A stretch of DNA of 64,000 nt from Prorocentrum cordatum (taxonomy: Eukaryota > Sar > Dinophyceae > Prorocentrales > Prorocentraceae), in NCBI GenBank assembly GCA_963575745.1, contig CAUYUJ010014753.1:194501-258500 (forward strand). The letters are read 5' to 3'. The position numbers and the translations under genes were made by a program. The notes under the pieces are model-generated. The model had not been told where the DNA came from. It did no database searches and saw nothing but the letters and a program-made list of their open reading frames with translations. This document shows, piece after piece, positions 42,116 to 51,654 of this stretch (its first letter is position 1; each line of letters starts with the position of its first letter).

Positions 42116-42459
42116 GGGGATTCAATGGCGCCGTATAGCCATAACCACATGCGGCACAGGCGTGTGAGCGCGAGAATCTGCAGCCCTTTCCTGCTCTCTC
42201 GGCATCGTGTTACTCCTGGCCGAAGGCTGCCCTGGGCACGCCGACACCTGAAGACTTGTGGTTCGTGGTTCATGGATTTCTTGCCGGAGTCTGCAAAAAA
42301 AACCACTGTGCGAAGGCAGTTGAATAGCTAGTTTCTTGGCACGGCATCCTGAGTGTGCGGGCCCCAAGTCCGTCGGGCGGGACGGGGTCGTGGATACAGA
42401 ATTGCTCCAGGTGGTATGCGCGTGTGCACTGCGCGTGCCCCACTGGGCGAACCCGACAG
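42116..42459. other. No recognisable gene
   Basis: Upstream of the exon-like ORF. The + frame is open from about 42331 but has no ATG, and its composition is less coding-like before 42460. Confidence 0.4.
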
Positions 42460-42779
42460 GTCACGTGCCGGGCTTCACCGCGCACTGGAAGGAGGGTGGC
42501 TCCTTCGTGTATTTCAACCATCCCAATTTCCGAGGAGATGGCCGCTTCAAGCGTGACCCCGTGTGGATGTGGTACGTCCAGGACGAGAAGGACGACCCTT
42601 ACGTTCCTATTCCAGCCCATGCTTGGACGATGAAGGCGTATTGGGGTCGCGACATGCGCTGGCTCTCGGAGGAGAAGTGGAAGTACTGGCCCGATGGGTT
42701 CCCTGGCTACGACCATTCGCACGACCCTTTCTTCGAGGATTGCGACCCGCGCAAGTCCGTCAAGGCACCAGAGTGGTGA
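42460..42779 (+). CDS. Orphan 3'-terminal exon of an unidentified protein
   Basis: The frame ends with TGA at 42777. It reads FTAHWKEGGSFVYFNHPNFR, GRFKRDPVWMWYVQDEKDD, AWTMKAYWGRDMRWLSEEKW and GFPGYDHSHDPFFEDCD, ending VKAPEW. It is rich in Trp, Tyr and Phe with balanced charge and strong G/C third-position bias, quite unlike the repeat-derived frames. There is no plausible ATG, and a CCGACAG acceptor ends at 42459, so I read it as a terminal exon. The aromatic-rich style suggests a small organelle or membrane-complex subunit, which is only a guess. It is intact, with no stop or frameshift over 106 codons. Upstream exons are not visible, perhaps displaced by LINE-F. Confidence 0.5.
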
Positions 42780-43211
42780 GCCTTCAGCGTAGCGGCTAGG
42801 CCGGATAGAGCGAGAGCGTGGCATTGTGCCCCGTGCATTTGGAGGAGCAGGAGGAGGAGGAGGAGGAGGAGGGGGAAGAGGAGGAGCAATAGAAAAGGGA
42901 GAAAGAGGAGTGTGGCAAACTGTTATCCGCGCCTCCTGGCTCATTCGGCCCACTTGACCCGAAAATCTGAATCATCAAGTGAAATATCTCTATCGGCCCC
43001 TGTTGTCGTTTGTCGCAAGCTCATCGTCGTCACCGTTGCCATCCCGTCCACGATGGGACTGTGATATCTTAAAGCACATCGGATGTGAGTCGGAACGGCG
43101 CACATGACTACCATGTCGTTGCGCACCCAGACACGTTATTGGTTTCCGCTGGCGATGTCGGCTCTGTTTTCCCCGTGCCAAGCACATTGACAAAGACAGA
43201 CGCCTTCAAGA
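42780..43211. repeat. (GGA)n at 42841-42901 and unassigned sequence
   Basis: A GGA microsatellite follows the exon's 3' side by about 60 bp. No gene is seen in the remainder. Confidence 0.7.
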
Positions 43212-44223
43212 TTACACTTGAGAAAACCCAAACAGTGGATGTTTTTCGCTGAGGAGAATGACCGGGAACCCGGGAGCCCGGGAACCCAGAACCCACCGAA
43301 ATCGGCCCGGAGCCCATAACCGGGAACCCGGGAACCCGGAACCGGCCGGGAATTTTGGATCCCAGCTTGCTACCAAAATCGGCGGGGAATTGACGCCAAG
43401 TTCGGGCGAAGAGAAATATGCACATGCACCGATCCTGACAACGTCTATCCTTGACCCAGGATCGGTGCATATGCCTTCCTGGCCAAGGTAGGAGGGCATA
43501 TGCACCGATCCTGGGCTCAGGATGGGTCTGGCCAGAATCGGTGTATGTGCATAGTTCTTTTTCCTCTACAAGTCTTTCAACTTTTCACTTCCGCTAGGAC
43601 CCCTTCAGTGCAAGGGCCGACTGGGGAACCGCAATTTTGTAGTGAGGGTGCGGTTGGTGTTCGTACGGGACCTGTGACCTCCCCTCTCGCGGGCGATGTT
43701 TCTCCCCCAATCCCCGAGTTTCGCCCGAAAAGTCTGGCCGCTCAGAAGAATGGGAAAACCCTGGGATACACCCCAAGGGGGCTATTCGGACGCACCCTAT
43801 CGAGAATGGACACCCCCCCATCGTATATCCCAGGGTTAGGCCCCAAATTTCTGGTCCATTCGGAAACCCCACGAAGCCTGGGATAGGGGTCGACATATCC
43901 CCTGTTACCCTCCCCTCACAGCGCCAACATGTTCTTGGGTGGGGCCAACCATGCAGGCGCGGTCATCTTGAAGGCGACCGTTCCCCAATCAGTGCATGCA
44001 CTGAAGGGGTCCTGGCGGAAGTGAAAAGTTGACAGATTTGGCGAAAGTTCCCCGCCGATTTTGGTAGCAGGCTGGGTTCCCGGGTTCCCGGTTCCGGGTT
44101 CCCGGGTTCCCAGTTATTGATTCTGGGCCGCTTTCGGTGGGTTCTGGGTTCGTGGGCTCCCGGGTTCCCGGTCGATCTCCTCAGCGAAAACCATCCAATA
44201 ATTCGGGTTTTCCTCTGGTGTAA
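43212..44223. mobile_element. LIR: ~1.0-kb element with long terminal inverted repeats
   Basis: The left arm (43212 to about 43650) and right arm (44223 back to about 43975) are inverted copies. Each carries TTACAC…GAGAAAA, TGGATG(G)TTTTCGCTGAGG, GGGAACCCGGG repeats, ACCCACCGAAA, CTACCAAAATCGGCGGGGAA, CAACTTTTCACTTCCGC and AGGACCCCTTCAGTGCA. The unique centre (43660-43975) has no transposase. Non-autonomous or a rearranged pair; a lone arm lies at 22935-23152. Confidence 0.8.
43417..43553. mobile_element. Nested fold-back insertion in the left LIR arm
   Basis: 137 bp with 21-bp ends TATGCACATGCACCGATC… and the inverse of TATGCACATACACCGATT… (19 of 21 paired). Inside is a second perfect hairpin, CAGGATCGGTGCATATGCC / GGCATATGCACCGATCCTG. 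The motif therefore appears four times in alternating orientation. The right arm lacks it, which dates it after arm formation. Confidence 0.85.
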
Positions 44224-44685
44224 ATGAAGTCCAGGCGTCTGCTACCCTCCGCGCTGCCCAAATGGAATGCGAGCAGATGGGGTCGGAGGATGCCGATGCA
44301 TCGGCGCTGGCGCTCGATCCAGAGCCAGACTCTCTCCACCCCGACGTCGCCGATGCAGCGGCGATGCGGCGCGATTCTCCGACCCCACCTATTCGGAACG
44401 TGCCTGGGCGGCCCCCACTCAGTCGAGGCGTTGAAACGGGAGCCATGTATGACGCGGGAGGGGCGCCGGTCTTCGGGCTGCTGCTCAGATCTACAGGTCG
44501 GGGGAACCCGATCGCGGCCGAGCCTCACCGTGGCCAGGAAGCCACTCGTTCCCCGCTCGCCGCTCCTCCCGCGGGCTGCCCGCCAGCAGCGCAGCCCGGC
44601 CAGCGCACCGATTCGAGGCAGGCGGATCGCTGAGCACCAGTCCTTCGCACCCCGTCTCTCTTCTGTTCCCCCCCTCTCGCGAGCG
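44224..44685. other. No recognisable gene
   Basis: Overlapping GC-rich frames on both strands; no motif. Confidence 0.4.
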
Positions 44686-44887
44686 CCCGTGTCGGGTCGG
44701 GCGAAAGGGGGGGGGTGGGAAAGGGGGGGGTACGAAATCTGCTGCATGCAGCTGGTTTCGGCCCCGCCGCCGGGCCCATTCCTCGATACTCCCGGCGCCG
44801 GGAGGCGCCGGCAAAATCAGCTATACGTGAGCTGATTCTCAAACCCCCCCTTTGCTATCCCCCCCCCTTCGCCCGGCCCGACCGTGG
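44686..44887 (+). mobile_element. Fold-back element FBE, copy 2
   Basis: The left half (CCCGTGTCGGGTCGGGCGAA, G runs, TACGAAATCTGCTGCATGCA) pairs with the right half (TATACGTGAGCTGATTCTCA, C runs, TTCGCCCGGCCCGACCGTGG). Arms are about 75 bp. The core CGGCGCCGGGAGGCGCCGG is shared with 26303-26479. Confidence 0.75.
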
Positions 44888-45060
44888 GCCACCCAGGGCG
44901 CCCGCTGGAGAGCGCCCGCCGCACCGGGCTCTCCGTCGGCCCGGGAGGAGCGCATGCCCGGAGAGGCGGCCCGGGAGCGGGCTGGCGCCGGCACGGCACG
45001 CGTATACGCAGTGCGGGCACACCGCCGCAGCGCTCGGAGAAGAACATGCACGAGCACGAC
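44888..45060. other. No recognisable gene
   Basis: GC-rich spacer of about 170 bp between two inverted-repeat elements. Confidence 0.4.
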
Positions 45061-45475
45061 AAGATGTCGGAGCCCCGAATCATCAGGGGTAACTCGGGGT
45101 CAGGGCTAACTCGGCTTCGTGCTTCGGGCATCCGAGCCCGACTTGCCCCGGACCCGAGCTGCCCCGGATAACTCGGGCGCCCAGAGCCCCACATCATCAG
45201 GGGTAATTCGGGTCAGGGCGAACTCGGGTTCCTTTTCCGGGAATCCAAACCCGAGTTACCCCGGACCCGAGTTACACCTTAGGCGATGCTTAAGAAAACT
45301 TAAATTTTCGGCCAGAGTCTCGATTATTCTTAACGTTTCAATGTAAATCCTAAGATTTGAATGGAACTTTTGGGTTTTTATTCGAGTTCTGAGACTATGA
45401 ATTTCTTAACCCATGATTTCTAAAGCATTTCGCAAGGTGTACCCTGGATAATTCGGGCGCCCAAAGATGTCGGAG
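45061..45475. mobile_element. ~390-bp insertion flanked by 12-bp direct repeats
   Basis: AAGATGTCGGAG occurs at 45061-45072 and 45464-45475. Just inside, GCCCCGAATCATCAGGGGTA on the left pairs imperfectly with the reverse complement of TACCCTGGATAATTCGGGCG on the right. The left half is two ~115-bp units rich in AACTCGGG/CCCGAGTT; the right half is AT-richer. No ORF. A 12-bp duplication is long for most DNA transposons, so mechanism is open. Confidence 0.6.
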
Positions 45476-45859
45476 GTCCGCGCAGATGAGTTGGGTCGGC
45501 GCGGGGCGACCCTCGCGGCACGTCCGAAGGCGGATCTGCAAGCGTCTCATGAGGTCGGGCTCTCGCGTGTTCTCTCCTCTGCACCACGCGTCTCCTTTCC
45601 AGGGCTCATTTCGATTCCTCCGTTTCGATTCGATTCGATTTCGGTGGCTTCCGATTCCGATTCGATTCGACTCCGCATTCCGATTTGGGTCCGATTTCTT
45701 AATGTAGGCCTACTAGCCTACCGATTTCCGTCGATTCGATGTTTCCCGACTTGGCTTCCGATTTTCGCCGATCCGACTCATTTCGATCGCCGATCCGACT
45801 TATCGATTCGACTCTGGGTTCTCCTGCCTTTCCATCCCGCTGCACCACTCGCACGGCTG
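45476..45859. other. No gene; TTCGATTCCGATTCGATT-rich patch at 45600-45815
   Basis: Degenerate 5-6 bp repeats built from TTCGA/TTCCGA. Confidence 0.6.
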
Positions 45860-47055
45860 GTGCCTCACACGGACTAACGTTTGTGGACCCAGCTGATGCG
45901 TCCGCATAGCGCCGCCGCGCCTCCTTCGGCGCACCACTAACACGTGTCGTGCCCCTTCTACAGGAGCTCCTTTTGTAGCCCCTTGTGGCTGCGGCCACAT
46001 GAGGCCGCAGTGCCCATGTCGACACACCTAGCACAAGTTCCGCGCCCTATGAAAAGCACCACCAATGGCCCCAGCGGGTGCGGCTGCATGGCGCCCCGCC
46101 CCGATTTCGGCACACCCCTCACACGTGTCGTGCCCCATGGGAAGCACTTGTGGCCCACGTGGGGCTCACACGGCATCCCCTCGCTCACTTCGGCACACCC
46201 CTCACACGTTGCGTGCCCCATAACCCAGAACAGGCTCTACTTCTAGACCCAGCGGGGGCGCCCGCATGGCGCCGCCACACCCACGTCGGAACAGGGCTCA
46301 CACGTGTTCATGCTCCATACGGCGTTCCGCTTATACAGTCGGGGCGCTGGAGAAGGAACTCCTGTCGTTAGGGAGGGGCTCCGTGTTCCTTACTTGTTTC
46401 ACAGTTTGCCTCACGTTTTCCTGAGGTTTTCGATGGGCAATCGAAGCTCAACTTCTGGACAAAAGGGGCCTCGTTCCTTATTTAGGGTTCCTTAGGTCAA
46501 CGCCCCGACTGTACCCCCAGTGGGTGTGCTCACATGGAGTCCCCTGTGCCCAGTTCGGCGCGCCTCTCGAGCAGACCCTGCCCCCAAAAGTAAGCTCCGC
46601 TTGCGACCCCCGCGGAGGTGTCCACACGGTGTCCCCGCGCCCCTGTCGGCGCGCCCCTCTCGGGGATCGTGGCCCATAGGGGGGGGACTCCTCCTCCACC
46701 CCCTCCTGCTCCTCCTCCTACTCCTCCTCCTCTCCTCCTCCTCCTCCTCCCTCCTCCTCCTCCTCCTCCTCCTCCTCCCACTTCTCCTCCTCCTCCTCCT
46801 CCTCCTCCTCCTCCTCCTCCTCCTCCTCCGCCTCCCCCTCCTCCTCATCCTCATCCTCCTCCTCCTCCCCGCGCCCCGCGCCCAGTTCGGCTCACCCCTC
46901 ACCCGAACCGTGCTCCTCACAGAGAGAGCTCCACCTGTGGCCCCAGTGGAGGTGCTCTTATGGCGCGGCCTCGCTCATCTCGGCACATCTCTAACGCACA
47001 TCGTGTCCCGTATAGAGTTCCACGTGTGGCCGCCTGAGGGTGAGGCTCTTCGTCA
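45860..47055 (+). repeat. Degenerate ~100-bp tandem repeat interrupted by (TCC)n
   Basis: Units contain TTCGGCACACCCCTCACACG, TGTCGTGCCCCATGG and AGCGGGTGCGGCTGCATGGC, with about ten diverged copies. A CTC/TCC microsatellite at 46690-46870 splits the array. Confidence 0.75.
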
Positions 47056-47855
47056 GGATAATGTCAACGTCGTGCATATACATTTATATACACAAGTATT
47101 CCTCTTCCTATATTTTTGTAAGCCCGGGCGGGGGGAAAACCCGTCACCCCCCCCCCAAAAACCGGACTCCCGGGACCTGGGGCTTTGGGGCCCTCCGGAC
47201 GGGCCTCGAAGCGGCCATTGGGCATCGCAAGGCGTTTTGCCAAGCCTTCCCAGCACACTTAGGGCGGTCAGGGGGGTCATCGGAGACGTCCCAGAGACCC
47301 CCAAGACAGCACAAGAGCGCTCCAAGAGTGACCGACGTGACCTCAAGATGGCCCAAGAGGCCTCCAGGACGTCCCCAAAGAGTCCTCCAAGAGCACTTCC
47401 AAGAAGGCCCCCCCCGAGGCAAAAATCATGGATTTTCTGTGGGTTTTTGGCGAATTTTGGGGTTCTCCTCTTTTCGGCTTCCCGACGCTCCAAGACGGCG
47501 GTCTTCCGAGCGTCCGAAGCCGCCTGGGAGGCTCCCAAATCGCTCCACAACGATCCGAAAGGGCTTCCAAGCAGTCCAAGAGAGCCCCAAAACGGCACAA
47601 CACGGGTCCAAGATGGCCCTCAGAGAGCCCCATGGCGGCCCAAGATGGCCCAAAGACACCCTCCGAAGAATTCCAAAACGTGATTCGGTCGTTCAGGGAG
47701 ACGGCGGTTGGAGGCACGGTGACCCGAGGAAGCCCCCAGAGGCCCCCAGAGTACGCCCAGGAGGCCTCCAGAAGGCTTTAAGAAAGCCCGAAACAACTTT
47801 TGTGAGGCCCCTGGAGGCTCTCCAAGGTGGAGCCTCCGCAAAAAAGAGCTGAGGA
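47056..47855 (-). repeat. GGCCTCTTGG-type dispersed repeat (reverse)
   Basis: GGCCTCCAGGACG, CCCAAGAGGCC and CCAAGATGGCCC phrases fill 47270-47420 and 47500-47850. At 47425-47500 the AAAAATCATGG…GGTTTTTGG…CTTCCCGACGCTCC segment corresponds to the LINE-A target segment. Confidence 0.65.
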
Positions 47856-48060
47856 GGATGGGGAGAATGCGCAGGGTATGGCGAAAATAAGGAACAATAA
47901 GCGTGGAGGAAAGATAAGGAAAAACATTATGATAGCGGCGATGCCGGAAAAGGCAACCAGGAGTTATCGCTAAATTGTCGGCTTGACCTTCCTGTTATTC
48001 CGCCTGCATTCCAAACTTCAAGGACCAAGGTGCATGGCGCGAAGCGCCACTGCAGTCTTG

Positions 48061-48095
<35 letters not shown>

Positions 48096-48339
48096 TGACG
48101 CTTCCCGTATCCCCACCAGCCCATCCAGAAACGATGCCCATGGGATTCGATTTGATCAGGGAAGTGGGGGAGCATGCAGAAATTCAAAGGGCTGGGGAAG
48201 CCGTCCGATATCCGGGGGGGATGGTGGAGGAGAAGGAGGAGGAGGAGAGCGACGAGGAAGGAGTAAGACATAGTGGACAAGGAGGAGGAGGAGGAGGAGG
48301 AGGAGGAGAAGGAGGGGCATCTTGGCGAGCCCAGGGCCG
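47856..48339. repeat. No gene; (TA)n(TG)n at 48060-48096 and (GGA)n at 48226-48315
   Basis: A compound dinucleotide repeat, then a GGA microsatellite, in unassigned sequence. Confidence 0.8.
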
Positions 48340-48945
48340 TCTTTGAGCGTCGTGGGTGCCTCGGGCATCCTCTTGAGGCTTTCTGGGGGCCTCTTGGGAG
48401 CTTCTTGGAGGCTTCTTGGGCGCCTCTCGGGGCCGTCTGGGCTTCTCTTGGGGCCCTCTTGGAGCGCTCTTGGGGGCCTTAGGAGCGCTCTTGGGGCCAT
48501 CTTTGAGGAAATCGATCTAAAAAGACGGGAGCTCCAATTAGCCTCCCCCCTCGGGAGCACCGAAAGTCGCTTCTTGCGGCGCTCTTGGGGCATTCTTGGA
48601 GCGCTCTTGGGTGCTCTTGGGGCCGTCCTGGGGCTTCCTTGGGCCTCTCCTGGGGCCCTCTTGGGTCATCCCAGAACCATCTAGAGGCCTCGGATGGCCA
48701 TCGGAAGCGAAAAGGCGAGACAGCAAAAGCACATGTATTGTCCATGGGTGTGGAAGGATGTTGGCTTCTCGGAGGTGTCTTTGGCGGTCTCTGAAGCGTC
48801 TTGGAGCCGTCTCGGAGCGTTCTTGGGGCCTCTTGCAGCATCTTGGGAGCCGACTTGAGGCATCTTGGGTTATCTTGAGCAATCTTGGAGGTCACCTTGG
48901 GCTCTCTGAGGCCATCTTGGGGCCATCCTAGGCGAAAAAGTGCCC
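48340..48945 (+). repeat. GGCCTCTTGG-type dispersed repeat (forward)
   Basis: GGGGGCCTCTTGGGAGC, GCGCTCTTGGGGCC and GGCCGTCTGGG units with the usual irregular spacing. Confidence 0.7.
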
Positions 48946-49456
48946 TCTAAGACCTCGCGGGGCGCCCTGTCCAGGTCCAGGGGAGACGGAGGGGGGGAGG
49001 AGTAAACCCCTCCCCGAAGGGGGAGAAGGGGGCTGGAAGAGAAAACTCCTAGACCGCCTGCGCCCAGAGGGCTGGTGGGATTACCTGAGGGCACAGAAAC
49101 AACACCCGCTCGAAGGCGGCGGGGGGCACCAGGCCTCCCGTGAGAACCGCTGCCGTGTGCGGTTGATCCTGCGTGCTGGCGGTGACGGCCCTGGGCCGCC
49201 CTGGGCTGCCTTGCACGCCCTGCGCGTCTTTCCAGGTCGTGCCCTGCCGCCACGATAGGCCCCCGCACGAGGCGCCCGTCGCCATGAAGCAGGGCGGGTC
49301 CCGGAGGTCTTCCTCTGCTTCCGGGCTCCAGGGAAGCTCCACGGTCCCAGGGGCCAGCAAGAGATGACTCCGGAGGAGGAGCTGGTCCTGCGGGCAGGCC
49401 TGGGGTGAAGGACCGTTCTCCCGCTTTGGGCTCCGTTCCACTTCAATCTGCTCGGG
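48946..49456. other. No recognisable gene
   Basis: Frames are open on both strands but without motif; some Cys-containing minus frames are not convincing. Confidence 0.4.
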
Positions 49457-49582
49457 GCGCCTTTCCACTTCAAGGATCGAGTGGCCTTTCCTCTTCCTTC
49501 GCCTTCGGGGGGCGGGTGGAGATCAAATCTACGTTGAACGCCTTCCTGCTTCATGCTTCCGTCCGCTTCTTCCGACCGATGG
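49457..49582 (+). repeat. Dispersed element DE-2, copy 2
   Basis: GCGCCTTTCCACTTCAAGGA, CGCCTTCCTGCTTCATG and TCTTCCGACCGATGG, matching 27499-27627. Confidence 0.6.
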
Positions 49583-49632
49583 CTACCCCGACGAGTGGTT
49601 CGAGCCGCGTCTAGCCGTTGAGACGCTGGTCC

Positions 49633-49718
49633 TGGGGGGGGGAGGAGGGGCAGGGGGAGGAGGAGGAGGAGGAGGAGGAGGAGGAGGAGGAGGTGGAGGA
49701 GGAGGAGGAGGAGGGCAC
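49633..49718. repeat. (GGA)n microsatellite
   Basis: GGA/GAG repeat immediately upstream of LINE-E sequence. Confidence 0.95.
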
Positions 49719-49859
49719 TCAGTCGAGCTTGCGCTCAGGCACATCAAGAGGACGGAAGGCCCTCCCTCCCCCTCGTGCTTGCGGAGAGGCTGCTGGTGCC
49801 GTTCGCTCCCCTTCCCCACTGCTCCTCGGTCCCATGGCTGTTGGGCCGTCGGCGAGACA

Positions 49860-50400
49860 GGACATCTGCAAGGCCATGTCTTTCTGAATGGCAGCCAGCG
49901 TGACGAGCACCCACCAGCGGCCCAGCGTGGGCTGGGCTGGGCGTGCGTGCAGGTCTCCGCCGACACATGTCGAGCGGAGGCAATCTACGCGGGATCCCTC
50001 CATGACCTCGCTGCTGACGTTGACCTGCTTGAGCTCTGGGCGCTGCTGCAAGCCCTGCGATCCTCTCTGCCTGGCAAATTTTTTTTACAGCGACTCTGCG
50101 TTGGTAGTGCACGGTCTTGAGCGCGGTCCTCGCTGGTGTTGTTCGAGCACGGCAGCATGGCCCGAAGTGTGGCGCGTTGTGTGGCAGAAGATTGCTGATG
50201 GGGGCGGGCCCGACTCCGTCGTCGTCGTCGTCAAAGTCAGAGGCCACGAGGCCACGCCACGCTCGCCGCCGTGCAAGCAGGGCAAGTCGACCCAGTCCAT
50301 CGCGCTGGCAACGACCTGGCCGATTGCTGTGCTAAAGAAGCCTCAGCGTACGCCAGTCTAGATCCCGAGTAGCGTCGCAAGCTCGAGAAAAGGGAGGGTG
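49860..50400 (+). pseudogene. LINE-E RNase H domain
   Basis: Frame 3 (from 49779) reads LNGSQRDEHPPAAQRGLGWA, where the expected first catalytic Asp is Asn. ELWALLQALRSSLPG follows, with the catalytic Glu. A T8 run at about 50080-50087 breaks the frame, and the next frame gives FYSDSALVVHGLERG (third motif Asp). A third frame ends HRAGNDLADCCAKEAS (final Asp). Two frameshifts and the Asn substitution make it inactive. It is followed directly by the same Cys-rich tail type as LINE-D, so it is the 3' part of a related LINE. The upstream RT is not recognisable. Confidence 0.7.
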
Positions 50401-50860
50401 TGCTCCAGGAGTATGCTGCGTGGGTAGGTCGGGTTGGCCCAGCGATGGTCACCACCGACGCCCTACATGTTCCACCGAGCAAGAGGCACGAGAGGCATCG
50501 GGCTCCGCGGCTAGATGTTCTGCCCCCGCCGCCGCCCGCCACTCCCCGCTGTGTGCTGGCGGCGGACCTGGGGCATGCGCGTGTTCTGCTCAGTGGCGGG
50601 CAGCCCCACGCTGTGCATCCTTATCGCCTCGCTGAGACTGGATGTTCATGCGCGGCCTGCGCAGTCTGCGGCGCCAGTGGTCCTGGCAACGTGCCTGCTC
50701 TCTCCCTCTCTCTCTCTTTCTCTCTCTGCGCCGTGCCCAGGTCGTCCTGCCCCCAGGTCTTGGGGCGACAGGGTGTTGAAGGGGCTGGCGCGGGGACAAC
50801 ACCAGATCAACAAGGTTTGGTACACCCTCGAAGAGCCCTGGCAGACTGGCCGCCGCCTCG
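50400..50860 (+). pseudogene. LINE-E C-terminal Cys-rich tail with TC expansion
   Basis: HPYRLAETGCSCAACAVCGA supplies a C-x2-C-x2-C pattern. A CT-rich run at 50700-50735 then interrupts it. In another frame PCPGRPAPRSWGDRVLKGLA completes the tail, matching the PC…L-x-x-L-A-x-A/G ending of LINE-D. The dinucleotide run seems to have expanded inside a short Leu-Ser segment and shifted the frame. Confidence 0.5.
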
Positions 50861-51490
50861 GGGCTGGTGGTGCCGCGCCCGCTCACAGGCTCCCGCCCGC
50901 AGCGCCGACCGAGCCGCCCTCTCGGCCTCGGCCTCGCGCTGCCTCGTCGGCGGCCTCGTCGAGCGCGGCTCGAACTCGTTCGGCGTTGGAGCGGCCAGCT
51001 TGACGGGTGCTGGCGGCCTGCAGCGTTGGCGGAAGTGGCAGGGTGCGCCACCCGCCGCAGGAAGATCACACAGGAGGCTGGCAGCGGAAGTGGCAGCAGG
51101 CGTCACCCGTTGCAGGCTAAGGCAGGTGATCTGGATTGAACCTGGTCGCCTCGGGTTGCGTCGAGGAGGAGGAGGAGGAGGAGCAAGAGGAGGAGGAGGA
51201 GGAGGAGGAGGAGGAGGAGGAGGAGGAGGACCCGTCCGCCTCAAGACCCGCTTCCCTCGTGCTGGTCTGCGATCGCTGTTGCTTGCAAGTTGGGGGGGGA
51301 GGCAGCGCGGGCGGGTGGCTCTGCGCGCTCTGCGGGCAGGCGGGGGCGCAGCACGGCCTCACGGGGTGGACGCTGTTGCCCCCTTCGGGCTGCAGTGCCC
51401 GCGGAGAGTCGCCTCCTCCGCCCGTGGTCCTCCCCTTCGCCCTTGTCGGCCCCCCTGTGCCTGCCGCCAGAGCATGGGGCTGCGGCTTGT
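50861..51490. other. No recognisable gene; (GGA)n at 51161-51230
   Basis: GC-rich frames, including a C-x2-C pair (LVCDRCCLQ, WLCALCGQ) of unclear meaning at 51255-51345. A GGA microsatellite encodes poly-Glu. Confidence 0.4.
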
Positions 51491-51654
51491 CTCAAGTCGG
51501 GCGTGTCCCTCTACAGGGGGAGTGTTCAAAAAGAGTCCAAAGATAGTCTGGGGACGATCTGTTTCCTACTGCTGCTGACTATTGTGGAACATGTCGGGGG
51601 TATGTGTTATCTCCCCTGCAGAATCCGCCTGTAGGGGGACGTGCCCGACCTAAG
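51491..51654 (+). mobile_element. MITE-2, copy 1 (164 bp)
   Basis: CTCAAGTCGGGCGTGTCCCT at the left pairs with AGGGGGACGTGCCCGACCTA(AG) at the right, followed inward by CTACAGG/CCTGTAG. Internal ATAGTCTGGGGACGAT is shared with copy 2 and, in part, with MITE-1 (GTCTGGGGACGAT). The flanks GCTTGT and GCTTGC may be a 5-bp target duplication. Confidence 0.8.
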
